Shown: positions 1-7,785 of the stretch, in pieces
Layout of the letters: each line of letters begins with the position of its first letter
Position numbering within the stretch: the stretch's first letter is position 1
From: Candidatus Rokuibacteriota bacterium
GTDB lineage: Bacteria; Methylomirabilota; Methylomirabilia; Rokubacteriales; CSP1-6
Reading direction: 5' to 3'
Assembly: GCA_003221515.1 (NCBI GenBank)
Contig: QHSI01000109.1
Span: 1 to 64,000, forward strand
Length of the DNA stretch: 64,000 nt
Notes under the pieces: model-generated
Told to the model about the DNA's origin: nothing
Seen by the model: only the letters and a program-made list of their open reading frames with translations
Database searches by the model: none
Position numbers and translations under genes: made by a program

Positions 1-499
1 AGTGCTGGACGAGCGCGCGGCCGACGGTCTGGGCGATCTCCACGACCTCCTCTTCCAGGAGCGCCGTCGCGCAGAGCGAGGCGCTCCAGGGCACATCGTG
101 GGCCAGGCGGCGGAAGAACTCGATGATCGCGGCCATCTCGGGGACGGCGACGATCGCGTCATAGGCCTCGCGCGGGTAGCCGAGATCGTCGCCGATCCGC
201 CGGAACATCTCGTCGTGGTCGGGCGTCCCCCCCACCCGGCCCTCGAAGTAGCCGAGGTCCTCGACCAGCAGATGGCGCGCGCAGTCCTTGCGTACTTCGA
301 GGTCGTCGCACCGCGCGTGAATGCCGCTGAAGATCCGCGGGAACCACGCGACCAGGAGATAGTGCTGGGCGACGTGCCCCCAGACCTGCTCGCGGCTCAG
401 CGCGCCGTCGGCGAATCGTTTGAAGTAGTCGGAGCGCCGGAACGGGCTCCGGGCGAGCAGCTCGGCGGTCAGCGCCTCGAACCATTCCTCGGGTGTCAT
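1..499 (-). CDS. PqqC/TenA-like iron-containing redox enzyme, 3' end outside window
   Basis: This partial gene is absent from the ORF track because its stop lies beyond the left edge. Reading the minus strand from the ATG at 499 gives about 166 residues beginning MTPEEWFEALTAELLARSPF. The product is helical and carries a His/Glu pattern (VWGHVAQHYLLVAWFPRIF, RHLLVEDLGYFEG, LLEEEVVEIAQ) typical of the haem-oxygenase-like fold shared by PqqC, TenA and CADD-type iron-containing redox enzymes. The His and Glu residues are likely metal or substrate ligands. The family usually has 220-250 residues, so roughly a third is missing. Substrate unknown. The plus-strand ORF 2..514 is its shadow. Confidence 0.7.
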   Translation of the reverse strand, partial: MTPEEWFEALTAELLARSPFRRSDYFKRFADGALSREQVWGHVAQHYLLVAWFPRIFSGIHARCDDLEVRKDCARHLLVEDLGYFEGRVGGTPDHDEMFRRIGDDLGYPREAYDAIVAVPEMAAIIEFFRRLAHDVPWSASLCATALLEEEVVEIAQTVGRALVQH

Positions 500-537
500 A
501 TCGCGGGATTATAGCGGAGCGCCACGAGCCCCGGCGC

Positions 538-1998
538 TCAGGCGATGTTCGGGGGCGGGCGGCGATGACCGGTTCCGCGCTCGAACGCGCGGGCCAGGCG
601 GATCAGCGTGGGCTCGCTCCACGCGCGGCCGAGATACGTCAGGCCCACGGGGGCTCCGGCGGCGGTGTAGCCCGCCGGCACGATCACGCTGGGGTAGCCC
701 GCCTTGGCGCCGATGGCGGCGCCCGACCACCCGGGAAAGATGAGGGCGTCGAGCCCGGCGCGCTCCATCACGGGATCGACGCCGTCGGTCTTCGCGAGCC
801 GGACATCTTCGGCGCGACTGTAACGGTAGGCCGCGGACCGCACGCCGCTCGCCGCCTGCGCCGCGAGCAGGTGGACCTGCCCGTAGCGCAGCATCTCGCG
901 GGGATGCGCCTCGTTGTAGCGGATCACGTCACGCAAGGACCGAATCGGTGATGTCCCGTCGAGATCAGCCAGGTAGCGGTTCAGATCCCGCTTGAACTCG
1001 TAAAGCAACACGTTGGAGCGAAACTCCGCCGCCTCACGGGCCGTGAGGATGTCGACGGGATCGACGAGAACGGCGCCGAGGCCGCGCAACGCCTGCAGTG
1101 CCGCGTGGATCACCGAAGCATCGGCGGCGCCTAGCGCGTCGAAGAACGGCGTCCTCGGCACGCCCAGTCTGGCGCCCTCGAGCCCCGGCGGATCGAGGGC
1201 CGCCGCGTGGGCGCGGCGACCATGGGCGCGGCTCGCGCGGGTCGCCCGGTCCCGCGGATCGACACCGGTCATCGCGCCCAGGAGCACCGCCGCGTCGGCC
1301 ACCGTGCGCCCGAACGAGCCCGCCGTGTCCTGGCTCGCGGCGATCGGGATGATCCCAGAGCGCGAGATCAACCCGAGGGTCGGCTTGATACCGACGATCG
1401 AGTTCTGATTGGCCGGGCTCAGGATCGAGCCCGAGGTCTCGGTGCCGACCGCGACCGTGCACAGGTTGGCCGTGACGGCCACGGCTGAGCCGCTGCTGGA
1501 GCCGCCGGGACTCAGCACCGGATCGTACGGGTTCATGACCTGACCGCCGCGCGAGCTGTAGCCGGCGGGCATGCCCGTCGTCATGAAGTTGGCCCACTCC
1601 GTCATGTTGGTCTTGCCGAGGATGACGGCGCCGGCCTCACGCAGACGCGTCACGAGGAACGCATCGCGGGCGGCGACGCAGTCGCGAAGGGCGAGCGAGC
1701 CCGCGCTGGTGTGCAGGTGATCGGCGGTGGCGATGTTGTCCTTGAGGAAGAGGGGAACGCCGTGCAGCGGCCCGCGGACCCGGCCCGAGGCGCGCTCCCG
1801 GTCGAGCGCGTCGGCGATCTCACCCGCCTGGGGGTTCACCTCGAGCACGGCGTTGAACCGCGGGCCGCTGCGGTCGTACGTCGCGACGCGCTGCAGAAAC
1901 GATTCGGTCAGACGAACGGAAGTCAGGCGCCCGTCCTGCATGGCCGCCTGGAGCTCCGCGATCGTCGCGCCGCACGGATCGTCAGGCGTCGCTGCCAC
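538..1998 (-). CDS. Amidase (amidase-signature family, GatA-like)
   Basis: A 486-residue amidase-signature hydrolase. The catalytic triad can be read: Lys in [16 protein letters not shown], the Gly/Ser-rich signature [11 protein letters not shown] with the cis-Ser, and the nucleophile region [18 protein letters not shown]. These enzymes cleave carboxylic amides to acid plus ammonia. The length matches stand-alone amidases. No gatB or gatC neighbour is visible, so a catabolic amidase is more likely than a subunit of the tRNA amidotransferase. It is the last gene before a run of small secreted proteins on the same strand and is probably an independent unit. Confidence 0.9.
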   Translation of the reverse strand: MAATPDDPCGATIAELQAAMQDGRLTSVRLTESFLQRVATYDRSGPRFNAVLEVNPQAGEIADALDRERASGRVRGPLHGVPLFLKDNIATADHLHTSAGSLALRDCVAARDAFLVTRLREAGAVILGKTNMTEWANFMTTGMPAGYSSRGGQVMNPYDPVLSPGGSSSGSAVAVTANLCTVAVGTETSGSILSPANQNSIVGIKPTLGLISRSGIIPIAASQDTAGSFGRTVADAAVLLGAMTGVDPRDRATRASRAHGRRAHAAALDPPGLEGARLGVPRTPFFDALGAADASVIHAALQALRGLGAVLVDPVDILTAREAAEFRSNVLLYEFKRDLNRYLADLDGTSPIRSLRDVIRYNEAHPREMLRYGQVHLLAAQAASGVRSAAYRYSRAEDVRLAKTDGVDPVMERAGLDALIFPGWSGAAIGAKAGYPSVIVPAGYTAAGAPVGLTYLGRAWSEPTLIRLARAFERGTGHRRPPPNIA

Positions 1999-2025
1999 GC
2001 GAGCGATTCTAGCGCACGGCGCGGC

Positions 2026-2307
2026 TCAGCACTTCGGCGCTTCGCGAAGCTTCGCCTCGATCTGATCACCGGGCTTCATGTCGTGTAGCGTCTCCGGGTT
2101 CGCCTGAAACTCGTGCGTGCTGCCGTTCTTCTCACGGATCGTCACCTTGCCCGAGTCCTGGTCCACGTTCACGACCTGACCTTCGACCCGCTCCGGCGCC
2201 TGCGCGCGGCCCTTGCAGTCCGCGGCCTTCGACTGCCCGAAGGCCAGCCCGGCCGAGAGGGCGATGGTCGTCGCGAGCACTCCGGAGAGCATGAGTGAGC
2301 GATTCAT
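2026..2307 (-). CDS. Small secreted protein of unknown function
   Basis: A 93-residue protein starting at MNRSLMLSGVLATTIALSAG, a clear Sec signal peptide ending near AFGQS. The longer ORF start at 2373 is rejected: the ATG at 2307 has an excellent ribosome site (AAGGAGGGACTCCG). The mature part is a small polar domain, VEGQVVNVDQDSGKVTIREK followed by a KPGD segment and a terminal Cys. This suggests a compact beta-barrel like the small periplasmic proteins whose repeats carry V-x-G-x-V-x-x-V. Function unknown. It lies 13 nt downstream of the lipoprotein gene at 2321, so the two are probably co-transcribed. Confidence 0.75.
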   Translation of the reverse strand: MNRSLMLSGVLATTIALSAGLAFGQSKAADCKGRAQAPERVEGQVVNVDQDSGKVTIREKNGSTHEFQANPETLHDMKPGDQIEAKLREAPKC

Positions 2308-2320
2308 CGGAGTCCCTCCT

Positions 2321-2551
2321 TTACTTGTTGTGCTTGGTGATGTCGTAGACCGCACCGGCCGCCACGCCGACACCCAGGCCGATCAGCGCACCCTTCCCTG
2401 CCCCGTAACCGGTCCCGGCGCCGATGGCGGCACCGCTACCCGCACCGACCGCCGCGCCCGTCGCGGTGCCGCAGCCGGCCGCCGCCAGGCCCAGCAACGA
2501 GAGACCCAGCACACCCGAGATCAGCTGTCGCGGAATCTGTCGCGGAATCAT
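2321..2551 (-). CDS. Glycine-zipper lipoprotein
   Basis: A 76-residue protein. The start chosen is the ATG at 2551 because AAGGAGGTCACGA precedes it; the ORF-track start at 2689 has nothing to support it. The N-terminus is a lipoprotein signal ending in the lipobox LAAAGC, followed by a Gly/Ala repeat (GAAVGAGSGAAIGAGTGYG) and a second hydrophobic stretch GALIGLGVGVAAGAVYD. This is the glycine-zipper pattern of YMGG/OmpA-like outer-membrane-associated lipoproteins. It is likely anchored in the outer membrane. It forms a two-gene unit with the secreted protein just downstream. Confidence 0.75.
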   Translation of the reverse strand: MIPRQIPRQLISGVLGLSLLGLAAAGCGTATGAAVGAGSGAAIGAGTGYGAGKGALIGLGVGVAAGAVYDITKHNK

Positions 2552-2760
2552 TCGTGACCTCCTTAGATGGTCCGTCGGGACTTCTCTGTCGTTCAGATCT
2601 TCGTTGTCGTCGCGTCGATCGAGCGTGATGCACTCGACGCGTATGATTCGAGTGTAGACCCCTCTCGCACCTCTCGCATCTCCAAGCACGACCGAGTATC
2701 ATCGAGCGCATGACGACGGAGATCAGGTGTTGTACGGAGAGGGCGCCGCGGAGGAAATCC

Positions 2761-3180
2761 ATGACGAGGCTGGCGGGAAACACCCGGCGCATTGCGGCTC
2801 GCTCCACGACCACGAGTCTCGCGCTGGCGCTGGTGCTGGTGGGCATCGTCCCGTCGTCAGCGCAGATGCTGTACGCGCCCGAAAGCCTCCAGCGCGATTT
2901 CCGAGTCGAGTGGCAGCCCACGCAGAATCGACGAGGGGCGGGGATCGAGGGCTACGTCTACAACACGTCCAACCGGACGGCCCAGCGTGTCAGCCTCCGG
3001 ATCGAGCGCGTCGACGGCTCCGGGAGCGTCGTCGGGTCGTCGACGGTGTGGATTCCCGGCGAGCTCCCGATGACGGATCGCGTGTACTTCAGCGCGTCCG
3101 TCCCCACCGCGGCCAGATACCGCGTCCAGGTTCTCTCGTTCGACTGGTCGTGTCAGGGCGGTGGCGGCGGCGGGATGTAG
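2761..3180 (+). CDS. Secreted FxLYD-like protein (paralogue of 14946-15368)
   Basis: A 139-residue secreted protein. The ATG at 2761 follows GGAGGAAATCC, a better start than 2710. A signal peptide (SLALALVLVGIVPSSAQ) precedes a single beta-sandwich-like domain with FRVEW, GIEGYVYN, RVSLRIERVDGSG and YRVQVLSFDW. This pattern recalls FxLYD domains (extracellular beta-sandwiches of about 90 residues). It ends in a glycine run. A second gene at 14946-15368 encodes a protein of the same length with matching blocks (FAVDW, RRIVGHL, YRVTVWDYTF), so the two are paralogues. Function unknown. Confidence 0.65.
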   Translation: MTRLAGNTRRIAARSTTTSLALALVLVGIVPSSAQMLYAPESLQRDFRVEWQPTQNRRGAGIEGYVYNTSNRTAQRVSLRIERVDGSGSVVGSSTVWIPGELPMTDRVYFSASVPTAARYRVQVLSFDWSCQGGGGGGM

Positions 3181-3223
3181 CCGAGCGCCGCCCGATCAGG
3201 TCCAACGCGACCACCTCCAGCCG

Positions 3224-3814
3224 ATGACCTACCCGCCCGGCCTGCCGCTGATCTTCGTGCTCCTGATCCTGCTCGGGCTGCTGATCTTCCTGGTCGAGAT
3301 GCGCATCTTGACCTACGCCTACCGCAAGGTCGGCGTCCATCCGCGCTACGCGTTTGCGGTCATGGTGCTCTCCCTGCTCGGCAGTTACGTGAACATCCCG
3401 CTCTACGCGGCGCCGGGGCGCACGGTCGTCGCGCTCAACGTGGGCGGCGCGCTGATCCCGATTCTGGTCTCGCTCTATCTGGTGGCGCACACGGGAATGT
3501 TGGGGCCGATGCTGATCGGCACGGCGGTGGTCGCGGCGATCGTGCACCAGATCGCGTACGTCGTGCCCGGCCTCGGGATCGCGGTGCCGATGCTGGTGCC
3601 GCCGATCGTCGCGGCCGGCGTCGCCCTGGTTCTCGCCTTTCGGCGCGCGCCGCCCGTGGCCTACGTGTCGGGATCGATGGGCACGCTGATCGGCGCCGAC
3701 CTTCTCAACCTCCGGCAGTTCTGGCGGCTCGGCGCGCCCATGGTCTCGATCGGCGGGGCCGGCACGTTCGACGGCGTGTTCCTGACGGGGATCTTGGCGG
3801 GCCTGCTCGCCTGA
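3224..3814 (+). CDS. DUF1614 integral membrane protein
   Basis: A 196-residue polytopic membrane protein with about six hydrophobic segments. The first is LPLIFVLLILLGLLIFLVEM. Conserved-looking blocks include VMVLSLLGSYVNIPLY, GGALIPILVSLYL, GTLIGADLLNL and SIGGAGTFDGVFLTGILAG. These match what I know of the DUF1614 family, whose function is unknown. The ATG at 3224 opens the first transmembrane helix directly; the upstream extension overlaps the preceding gene. It lies 43 nt after the secreted FxLYD-like gene on the same strand. Confidence 0.75.
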   Translation: MTYPPGLPLIFVLLILLGLLIFLVEMRILTYAYRKVGVHPRYAFAVMVLSLLGSYVNIPLYAAPGRTVVALNVGGALIPILVSLYLVAHTGMLGPMLIGTAVVAAIVHQIAYVVPGLGIAVPMLVPPIVAAGVALVLAFRRAPPVAYVSGSMGTLIGADLLNLRQFWRLGAPMVSIGGAGTFDGVFLTGILAGLLA

Positions 3815-3851
3815 GCGTGGTCGGAGCGTCCCGACCGCCGCGCGGTCGTGC

Positions 3852-4331
3852 TCAGTCAGCGGTCTCGACGGCGATCGGCGTCTCCAGAAGCGTCGGGCGA
3901 TCAGGTGGCGTTCGCCGCGTCTGGACGAGGATGAGCGCCGCGACGGCGCCGAGCGAGTCGATGACGAAGTCGCGCGCGCTTCCCGAACGCATGGGGAGCG
4001 TCGACTGATGGGCCTCGTCGGCGAACGCGCACAGGAGACACACGCTCAGCGCGACCCAGGCCGCCACGCGCGGCGTGCGCCGAGCGCTGAGGACCAGCGC
4101 CTTGAACCACAGCACCGCGAGGATCCCGTACTCGGTGACGTGCGCCACCTTCCGCGTGCCGAGGTGCATCACGTTGAGTTGCCTGATCGACGCGTGGGGC
4201 GCCAGGAGCTTCAAGACGGGCAGGATGAACATCGCGGTCTTCTGCGCCGCGAAGTACGACGTGCCCATGAGCATGACGATCGCGAGCCAGAGCGCGGCGA
4301 CCGTGAAGCGAGTTCGACTCACCTTCACCAT
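3852..4331 (-). CDS. VanZ-like membrane protein
   Basis: A 159-residue protein with four hydrophobic helices. It contains KVAHVTEYGILAVLWFKAL, CAFADEAHQSTLPMRSGSARD and FVIDSLGAVAALILV. This is the VanZ-like pattern: H-x-x-x-Y/F-x-x-L, then D-E-x-x-Q and R-x-x-x-x-D-x-x-x-D-x-x-G. The start is set at the ATG at 4331 (MVKVSRTRF) because the longer ORF runs into the neighbouring amidohydrolase. The role of stand-alone VanZ-like proteins is unclear; the founding member gives low-level teicoplanin resistance. Confidence 0.8.
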   Translation of the reverse strand: MVKVSRTRFTVAALWLAIVMLMGTSYFAAQKTAMFILPVLKLLAPHASIRQLNVMHLGTRKVAHVTEYGILAVLWFKALVLSARRTPRVAAWVALSVCLLCAFADEAHQSTLPMRSGSARDFVIDSLGAVAALILVQTRRTPPDRPTLLETPIAVETAD

Positions 4332-4387
4332 CGTACTCTCGACGGGGCGGGGCTGCACGCGCCGTCGAGCCCGAAGCGGCGCCGCCG

Positions 4388-5608
4388 TCAGTTTCCGGGT
4401 GGCGTCGCCGTCAGCTTGTCGGCCGCCGCGGCCGCCGCCGCTTTCCGGAAATCGTTCTCCGTGAACCCGTAGAGCTGGGCGCCGCCCATGAAGATCTGCC
4501 CCGCGATCTCTCGCGGGACGTTCTTCAGGAGATTCGTGGACACGTACGGGAAGTTGGAGTCGAAGTGCGGGTAGTCCGTCGAGATGCACATCCGATCAGC
4601 GCCGATGAGGCCGGCCGTCGCCTCGATCTCCGGCTCGCTACCTTCGACCGCGGCCCAGCAGTTGCGGCGGAAGTACTCCCGCGGCATCAGGCTGAGATAG
4701 GGCGCGTGGGAGTCACGGTACTGGGGATAGTCCCACTCGATCCGCGACAGGAGCCCGGGCACCCACGAGTTCTGGGCCTCGAGGAAGCCCACGCGGAGCT
4801 TCGGATGGAACTCGAACACGCCCCCGATGATCATGGCGATCAGGGCCTGCTGCATCTCGATCCAGTGGCTGGCCACGTGGCGGTAGAACCGGTTCTCGCC
4901 GTAGAGCACGTTCATGTGCGAGTACCAGGCGCCGGTGCCCTCGTGGAACCCCCACGTCACGTTCAGCTCCTCGTGGAGGGAGTAGAGCGGATCCCAGTAG
5001 TTCGAGTGCCAGAAGTGCCCGTTCACGAGGTTCGGACGGATGAAGGAACCGACGGCGCCCATCTCGCGCACGCAGCGCACCAGCTCACGGCAGGCCAGGT
5101 GCACGTCGTGCACCGGCAGCATCGCCACGAACTTCAGGCGCTCGGGGCTGTACTGGCAGAACTCGTGGATCCAGTTGTTGTAGGCCTGGCAGAGCGCCAG
5201 CGAGAGCAGCGGATCCAGGTGATCACGCGCGATGAGGCTCAGACCGGTGGTGGGGTAGAGCACCGCGATGTCGACCCCTTCCATTTGCATCCCGATCACC
5301 TGAGCCTCGGCGTTGTACTTGCGCTCGATCGCGAAGTCGAGCCGGCCGGTGTCGGCGAGCCGCGAGCCGGAGAGCGGCTGCGAGCTGTGGGTGCCGCCGG
5401 GGCGGCTCCGTTTCCGGTATTGCTGCAGCTCGGCGTCCTGCGTCGTCGGGAGGCCGTCGATCACGATCGTGCCGCGCCGCGACGTGCCGTCGGCCCCGAT
5501 CGTCGTCGTCACGCGGTCCTTGAACCGTGGATCCAGATACCGCTCGAACAGATCCACCGGCTCCATGATGTGCATGTCGCAGTCCACGAACCGAAGCCCG
5601 TCCTTCAT
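4388..5608 (-). CDS. Amidohydrolase family 2 protein (metal-dependent TIM barrel)
   Basis: A 406-residue amidohydrolase_2 (PF04909-type) enzyme. It opens MKDGLRFVDCDMHIMEP with the D-x-H metal site after strand 1. Further features are the VTWGFHEGT strand, HPKLRVGFLEAQNSWVP and the late CISTDYPHFDS motif holding the conserved metal-binding Asp. Relatives hydrolyse or decarboxylate carboxylic and aromatic substrates (ACMSD/o-pyrocatechuate decarboxylase-like). A paralogue is at 28417-29577. The ATG at 5608 has GGGAGGATGGC upstream. It is 56 nt from the VanZ-like gene. Substrate cannot be predicted. Confidence 0.88.
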   Translation of the reverse strand: MKDGLRFVDCDMHIMEPVDLFERYLDPRFKDRVTTTIGADGTSRRGTIVIDGLPTTQDAELQQYRKRSRPGGTHSSQPLSGSRLADTGRLDFAIERKYNAEAQVIGMQMEGVDIAVLYPTTGLSLIARDHLDPLLSLALCQAYNNWIHEFCQYSPERLKFVAMLPVHDVHLACRELVRCVREMGAVGSFIRPNLVNGHFWHSNYWDPLYSLHEELNVTWGFHEGTGAWYSHMNVLYGENRFYRHVASHWIEMQQALIAMIIGGVFEFHPKLRVGFLEAQNSWVPGLLSRIEWDYPQYRDSHAPYLSLMPREYFRRNCWAAVEGSEPEIEATAGLIGADRMCISTDYPHFDSNFPYVSTNLLKNVPREIAGQIFMGGAQLYGFTENDFRKAAAAAAADKLTATPPGN

Positions 5609-5767
5609 GCCATCCTCCCCGTGTGACGACCTCGTCTCCGCCCGCGCCGCCTGCCGACGCTCGCCTCACCGCCCTATGCTCGCGTCACCAACCAACGCAC
5701 GAGTCGCGTCCAGACTCGCGGGCACTATGATGCCACGACTAGAGGGAGTCAAGTTCACCACGGTGAT

Positions 5768-5930
5768 CCGGGGAGGAGGTGACACGACGTGGGCGGGGTC
5801 AGACTGGACCCGTTCCCTCCAAGGGGAATCCGAAAGTGGCGCGCCCAGATGGAGCCCAGCCGAAGCGGGGCAGCGCGCGCGTGCCGCGTGGTCCAGCGAC
5901 CCCGTCCACGTCGGGTCACCTCCTCCCCGG
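5768..5930. repeat. 163-bp inverted-repeat element (MITE/REP-like) upstream of dienelactone hydrolase
   Basis: The arms 5768-5800 and 5898-5930 are reverse complements at 31 of 33 positions; the outer end reads ccggggaggaggtgac. Pairing can continue inward after a small gap (ctggacc against ggtccag). The interior contains a 57-bp block repeated at 6784-6840. It occupies most of the otherwise empty 391-bp gap between 5609 and 6000. There is no coding content inside, so it could be a miniature inverted-repeat element, a REP-type hairpin or a large transcription-stopping hairpin. Confidence 0.65.
5838..5894 (+). repeat. 57-bp direct repeat, copy 1
   Basis: This block inside the inverted-repeat element starts ggcgcgcccagatggagccc and ends gtgccgcgtggtcc. 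It matches 6784-6840 at about 50 of 57 positions without gaps, in the same orientation. The two copies bracket the dienelactone hydrolase gene. Confidence 0.75.
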
Positions 5931-6000
5931 CCACCAGCGTGAAGATTGACGCGCGAGAACAGGGTTGATATAGCAGCGGAGTCCGGAAAGGAGGACTCGT

Positions 6001-6774
6001 ATGTGCGTTGACAACGATTCGCGGCCGCCGATTCGCCCGATCGCGGGAGGCTCGGCCGGCTCCCAGGACTTCAAGCTCGCGTCGGCCGACGGCACGCGCT
6101 TCATGGCCCACGCGGCCCGGGCGAGCGCGCCGACGGGCGCCGGGATGGTCGTCATCCCTGACGTGCGCGGGCTGCACCCCTATTACAAGGAGCTCGCGGA
6201 CCGCTTCGCGGAGATCGGCGTGGACTCGGTGGCCATCGACTTCTTCGCGCGGACGGCGCCCTCCGAAGACCGGAGCGACAGCTTCGACTTCATGGCGCAG
6301 GTGCCACTGACGAAGCCCGATAGTCTCCAGGCCGACATCGCGGCCGCGGTCACGTATCTGCGCAGCCCGGCCGGGGGCCAGGTCCGCTCGGTCTTCTCGG
6401 TCGGCTTCTGCTTCGGTGGGGCGCTGTCGTATCTGCAGGCGGCCAGCGGGCTGCGCTACGCCGGCGTGATCGGATTCTACGGCTGGCCGCTCGGGCTCAC
6501 GCGCTGGCCGGATCGGCCCAAGCCCATCGACGCCGTCACGCGCTACACGTGCCCCGTGCTGTCGCTTTTTGGCGGTGCGGATCCGGGGATTCCGCAGAGC
6601 GTCGTCGATCAATTCAACGCCGCGTGCACCAAGGCGGGCGTCAAGCACGACGCCACGGTCTACCCGGGCGCGCCGCACAGCTTCTTCGACCGCAAGCAGT
6701 CGGAATTCGCCGACGCGTCGGCCGACGCCTGGAAGCGCGTCCAGGGATTCGTGCGACAGAACACCGGGAAGTAG
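6001..6774 (+). CDS. Dienelactone hydrolase family protein
   Basis: A 257-residue alpha/beta hydrolase of the DLH family. The nucleophile elbow GFCFGG has the Cys nucleophile characteristic of DLH. It is preceded by VVIPDVRGLHPYYKELADRF and followed by the acid region LFGGADPGIP and the His region YPGAPHSFFDRK. These enzymes open dienelactones in chlorocatechol-type pathways, and many relatives have broader esterase roles. The ATG at 6001 sits behind AAAGGAGGACTCGT. It is monocistronic or first of the following group, but repeats separate it on both sides. Confidence 0.9.
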   Translation: MCVDNDSRPPIRPIAGGSAGSQDFKLASADGTRFMAHAARASAPTGAGMVVIPDVRGLHPYYKELADRFAEIGVDSVAIDFFARTAPSEDRSDSFDFMAQVPLTKPDSLQADIAAAVTYLRSPAGGQVRSVFSVGFCFGGALSYLQAASGLRYAGVIGFYGWPLGLTRWPDRPKPIDAVTRYTCPVLSLFGGADPGIPQSVVDQFNAACTKAGVKHDATVYPGAPHSFFDRKQSEFADASADAWKRVQGFVRQNTGK

Positions 6775-6783
6775 CGAGGAAGC

Positions 6784-6840
6784 GGCGCGCCCGGATGGAG
6801 CCCAGCCGCCCCGGGCCAGCGCACGGGTGCCGCGTGGTCC
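6784..6840 (+). repeat. 57-bp direct repeat, copy 2
   Basis: This is the second copy of the block at 5838-5894, starting ggcgcgcccggatggagccc. Similarity continues weakly into gatgaccccacccgtc, a degraded version of the right arm of the upstream inverted repeat. No left arm is visible, so this is probably a half-element. Confidence 0.7.
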
Positions 6841-6977
6841 TCGATGACCCCACCCGTCAGTCCACCCGGCGCCCGTTCGCCGCAGAGCGTTTGTTGCCTG
6901 GACCCGAGGGAAGCAGGTACTCTTCGGGGGAGCCGCACGGCCCAGAGCCGCGGCGACCGAGAGGAGCGCCTCCCACC

Positions 6978-7775
6978 GTGAGCACGCCCGCCGACGGCTG
7001 GACCACCGAAACGATTCCTATCGCGGGCCTCGCGACGCCCGTGGCCCGCGCCGGTCAGGGCCCGCCGCTGCTGATTCTGCACCACGACATCGGATCGCTA
7101 CGTCCCCTGCCCTTCTACGACGCGTTGGCCCGCCGGTTCACGGTGCTCGTGCCCTCGCACCCCGGGTACGACGGCGCCGAGCGTGGAGACTGGATCCGCA
7201 ACGTGCGGGACGTCGCGGCCATCTACCAGTGGATGCTCGGCGAGCTCGCCGCCACTCGCGCCGTCGGGCCGATCTCCGTGGTCGGCCTGGGCTTCGGCGG
7301 GTGGATCGCCGCCGAGATGGCCGCGCTGGCGCCGCGCACGTTCCACCGGCTGGTGCTGGTCGGGGCCATGGGCCTCAAGCCCGAGCGTGGAGAGATCGCC
7401 GACCAGGCGCTGGTCTCGTACATCGACTACGTGCGACTCGGATTCGCCGACCAGCGAACGTTCGATCGCGTGTTCGGCGCCGAGCCCCCGACCAGGCTCC
7501 TGGAGCAGTGGGACCTCAATCGCGAGATGACCTTCCGCATCGCGTGGAAGCCCTACATGTACAACCCCACGCTGCCGCATCTGCTGGGCGGTGTCGCCGC
7601 GCCGAGCCTGGTCGTGTGGGGCCGCGACGATCGCATCGTCCCGCTGGAATGCGGCGAGCGCTTCGCCAAGATCCTGCCCAGGGCGCGCCTCGAGATCGTC
7701 GAGGGTGCCGGGCACTTCGTCGAGATGGAAAAGCCGGACGAGCTGGCGCGACTCGTCGCTGACTTCGCGAGCTAA
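6978..7775 (+). CDS. Alpha/beta-fold hydrolase
   Basis: A 265-residue hydrolase. The chosen start is the GTG at 6978, which follows GAGAGGAG; the ORF-track start at 6549 lies inside the previous gene. It contains PPLLILHHDIGS (oxyanion strand), VVGLGFGGWIAAE where the usual Ser nucleophile position (G-x-S-x-G) reads G-L-G-F-G-G, WGRDDRIVP (acid) and EGAGHFVEMEKP (His). The lack of an obvious Ser or Cys at the elbow means it may be a non-hydrolytic or atypical member. It is first of a tight plus-strand trio with the LLM enzyme (10 nt gap) and a solute-binding protein. Confidence 0.82.
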   Translation: MSTPADGWTTETIPIAGLATPVARAGQGPPLLILHHDIGSLRPLPFYDALARRFTVLVPSHPGYDGAERGDWIRNVRDVAAIYQWMLGELAATRAVGPISVVGLGFGGWIAAEMAALAPRTFHRLVLVGAMGLKPERGEIADQALVSYIDYVRLGFADQRTFDRVFGAEPPTRLLEQWDLNREMTFRIAWKPYMYNPTLPHLLGGVAAPSLVVWGRDDRIVPLECGERFAKILPRARLEIVEGAGHFVEMEKPDELARLVADFAS

Positions 7776-7785
7776 GGAGAGACCG

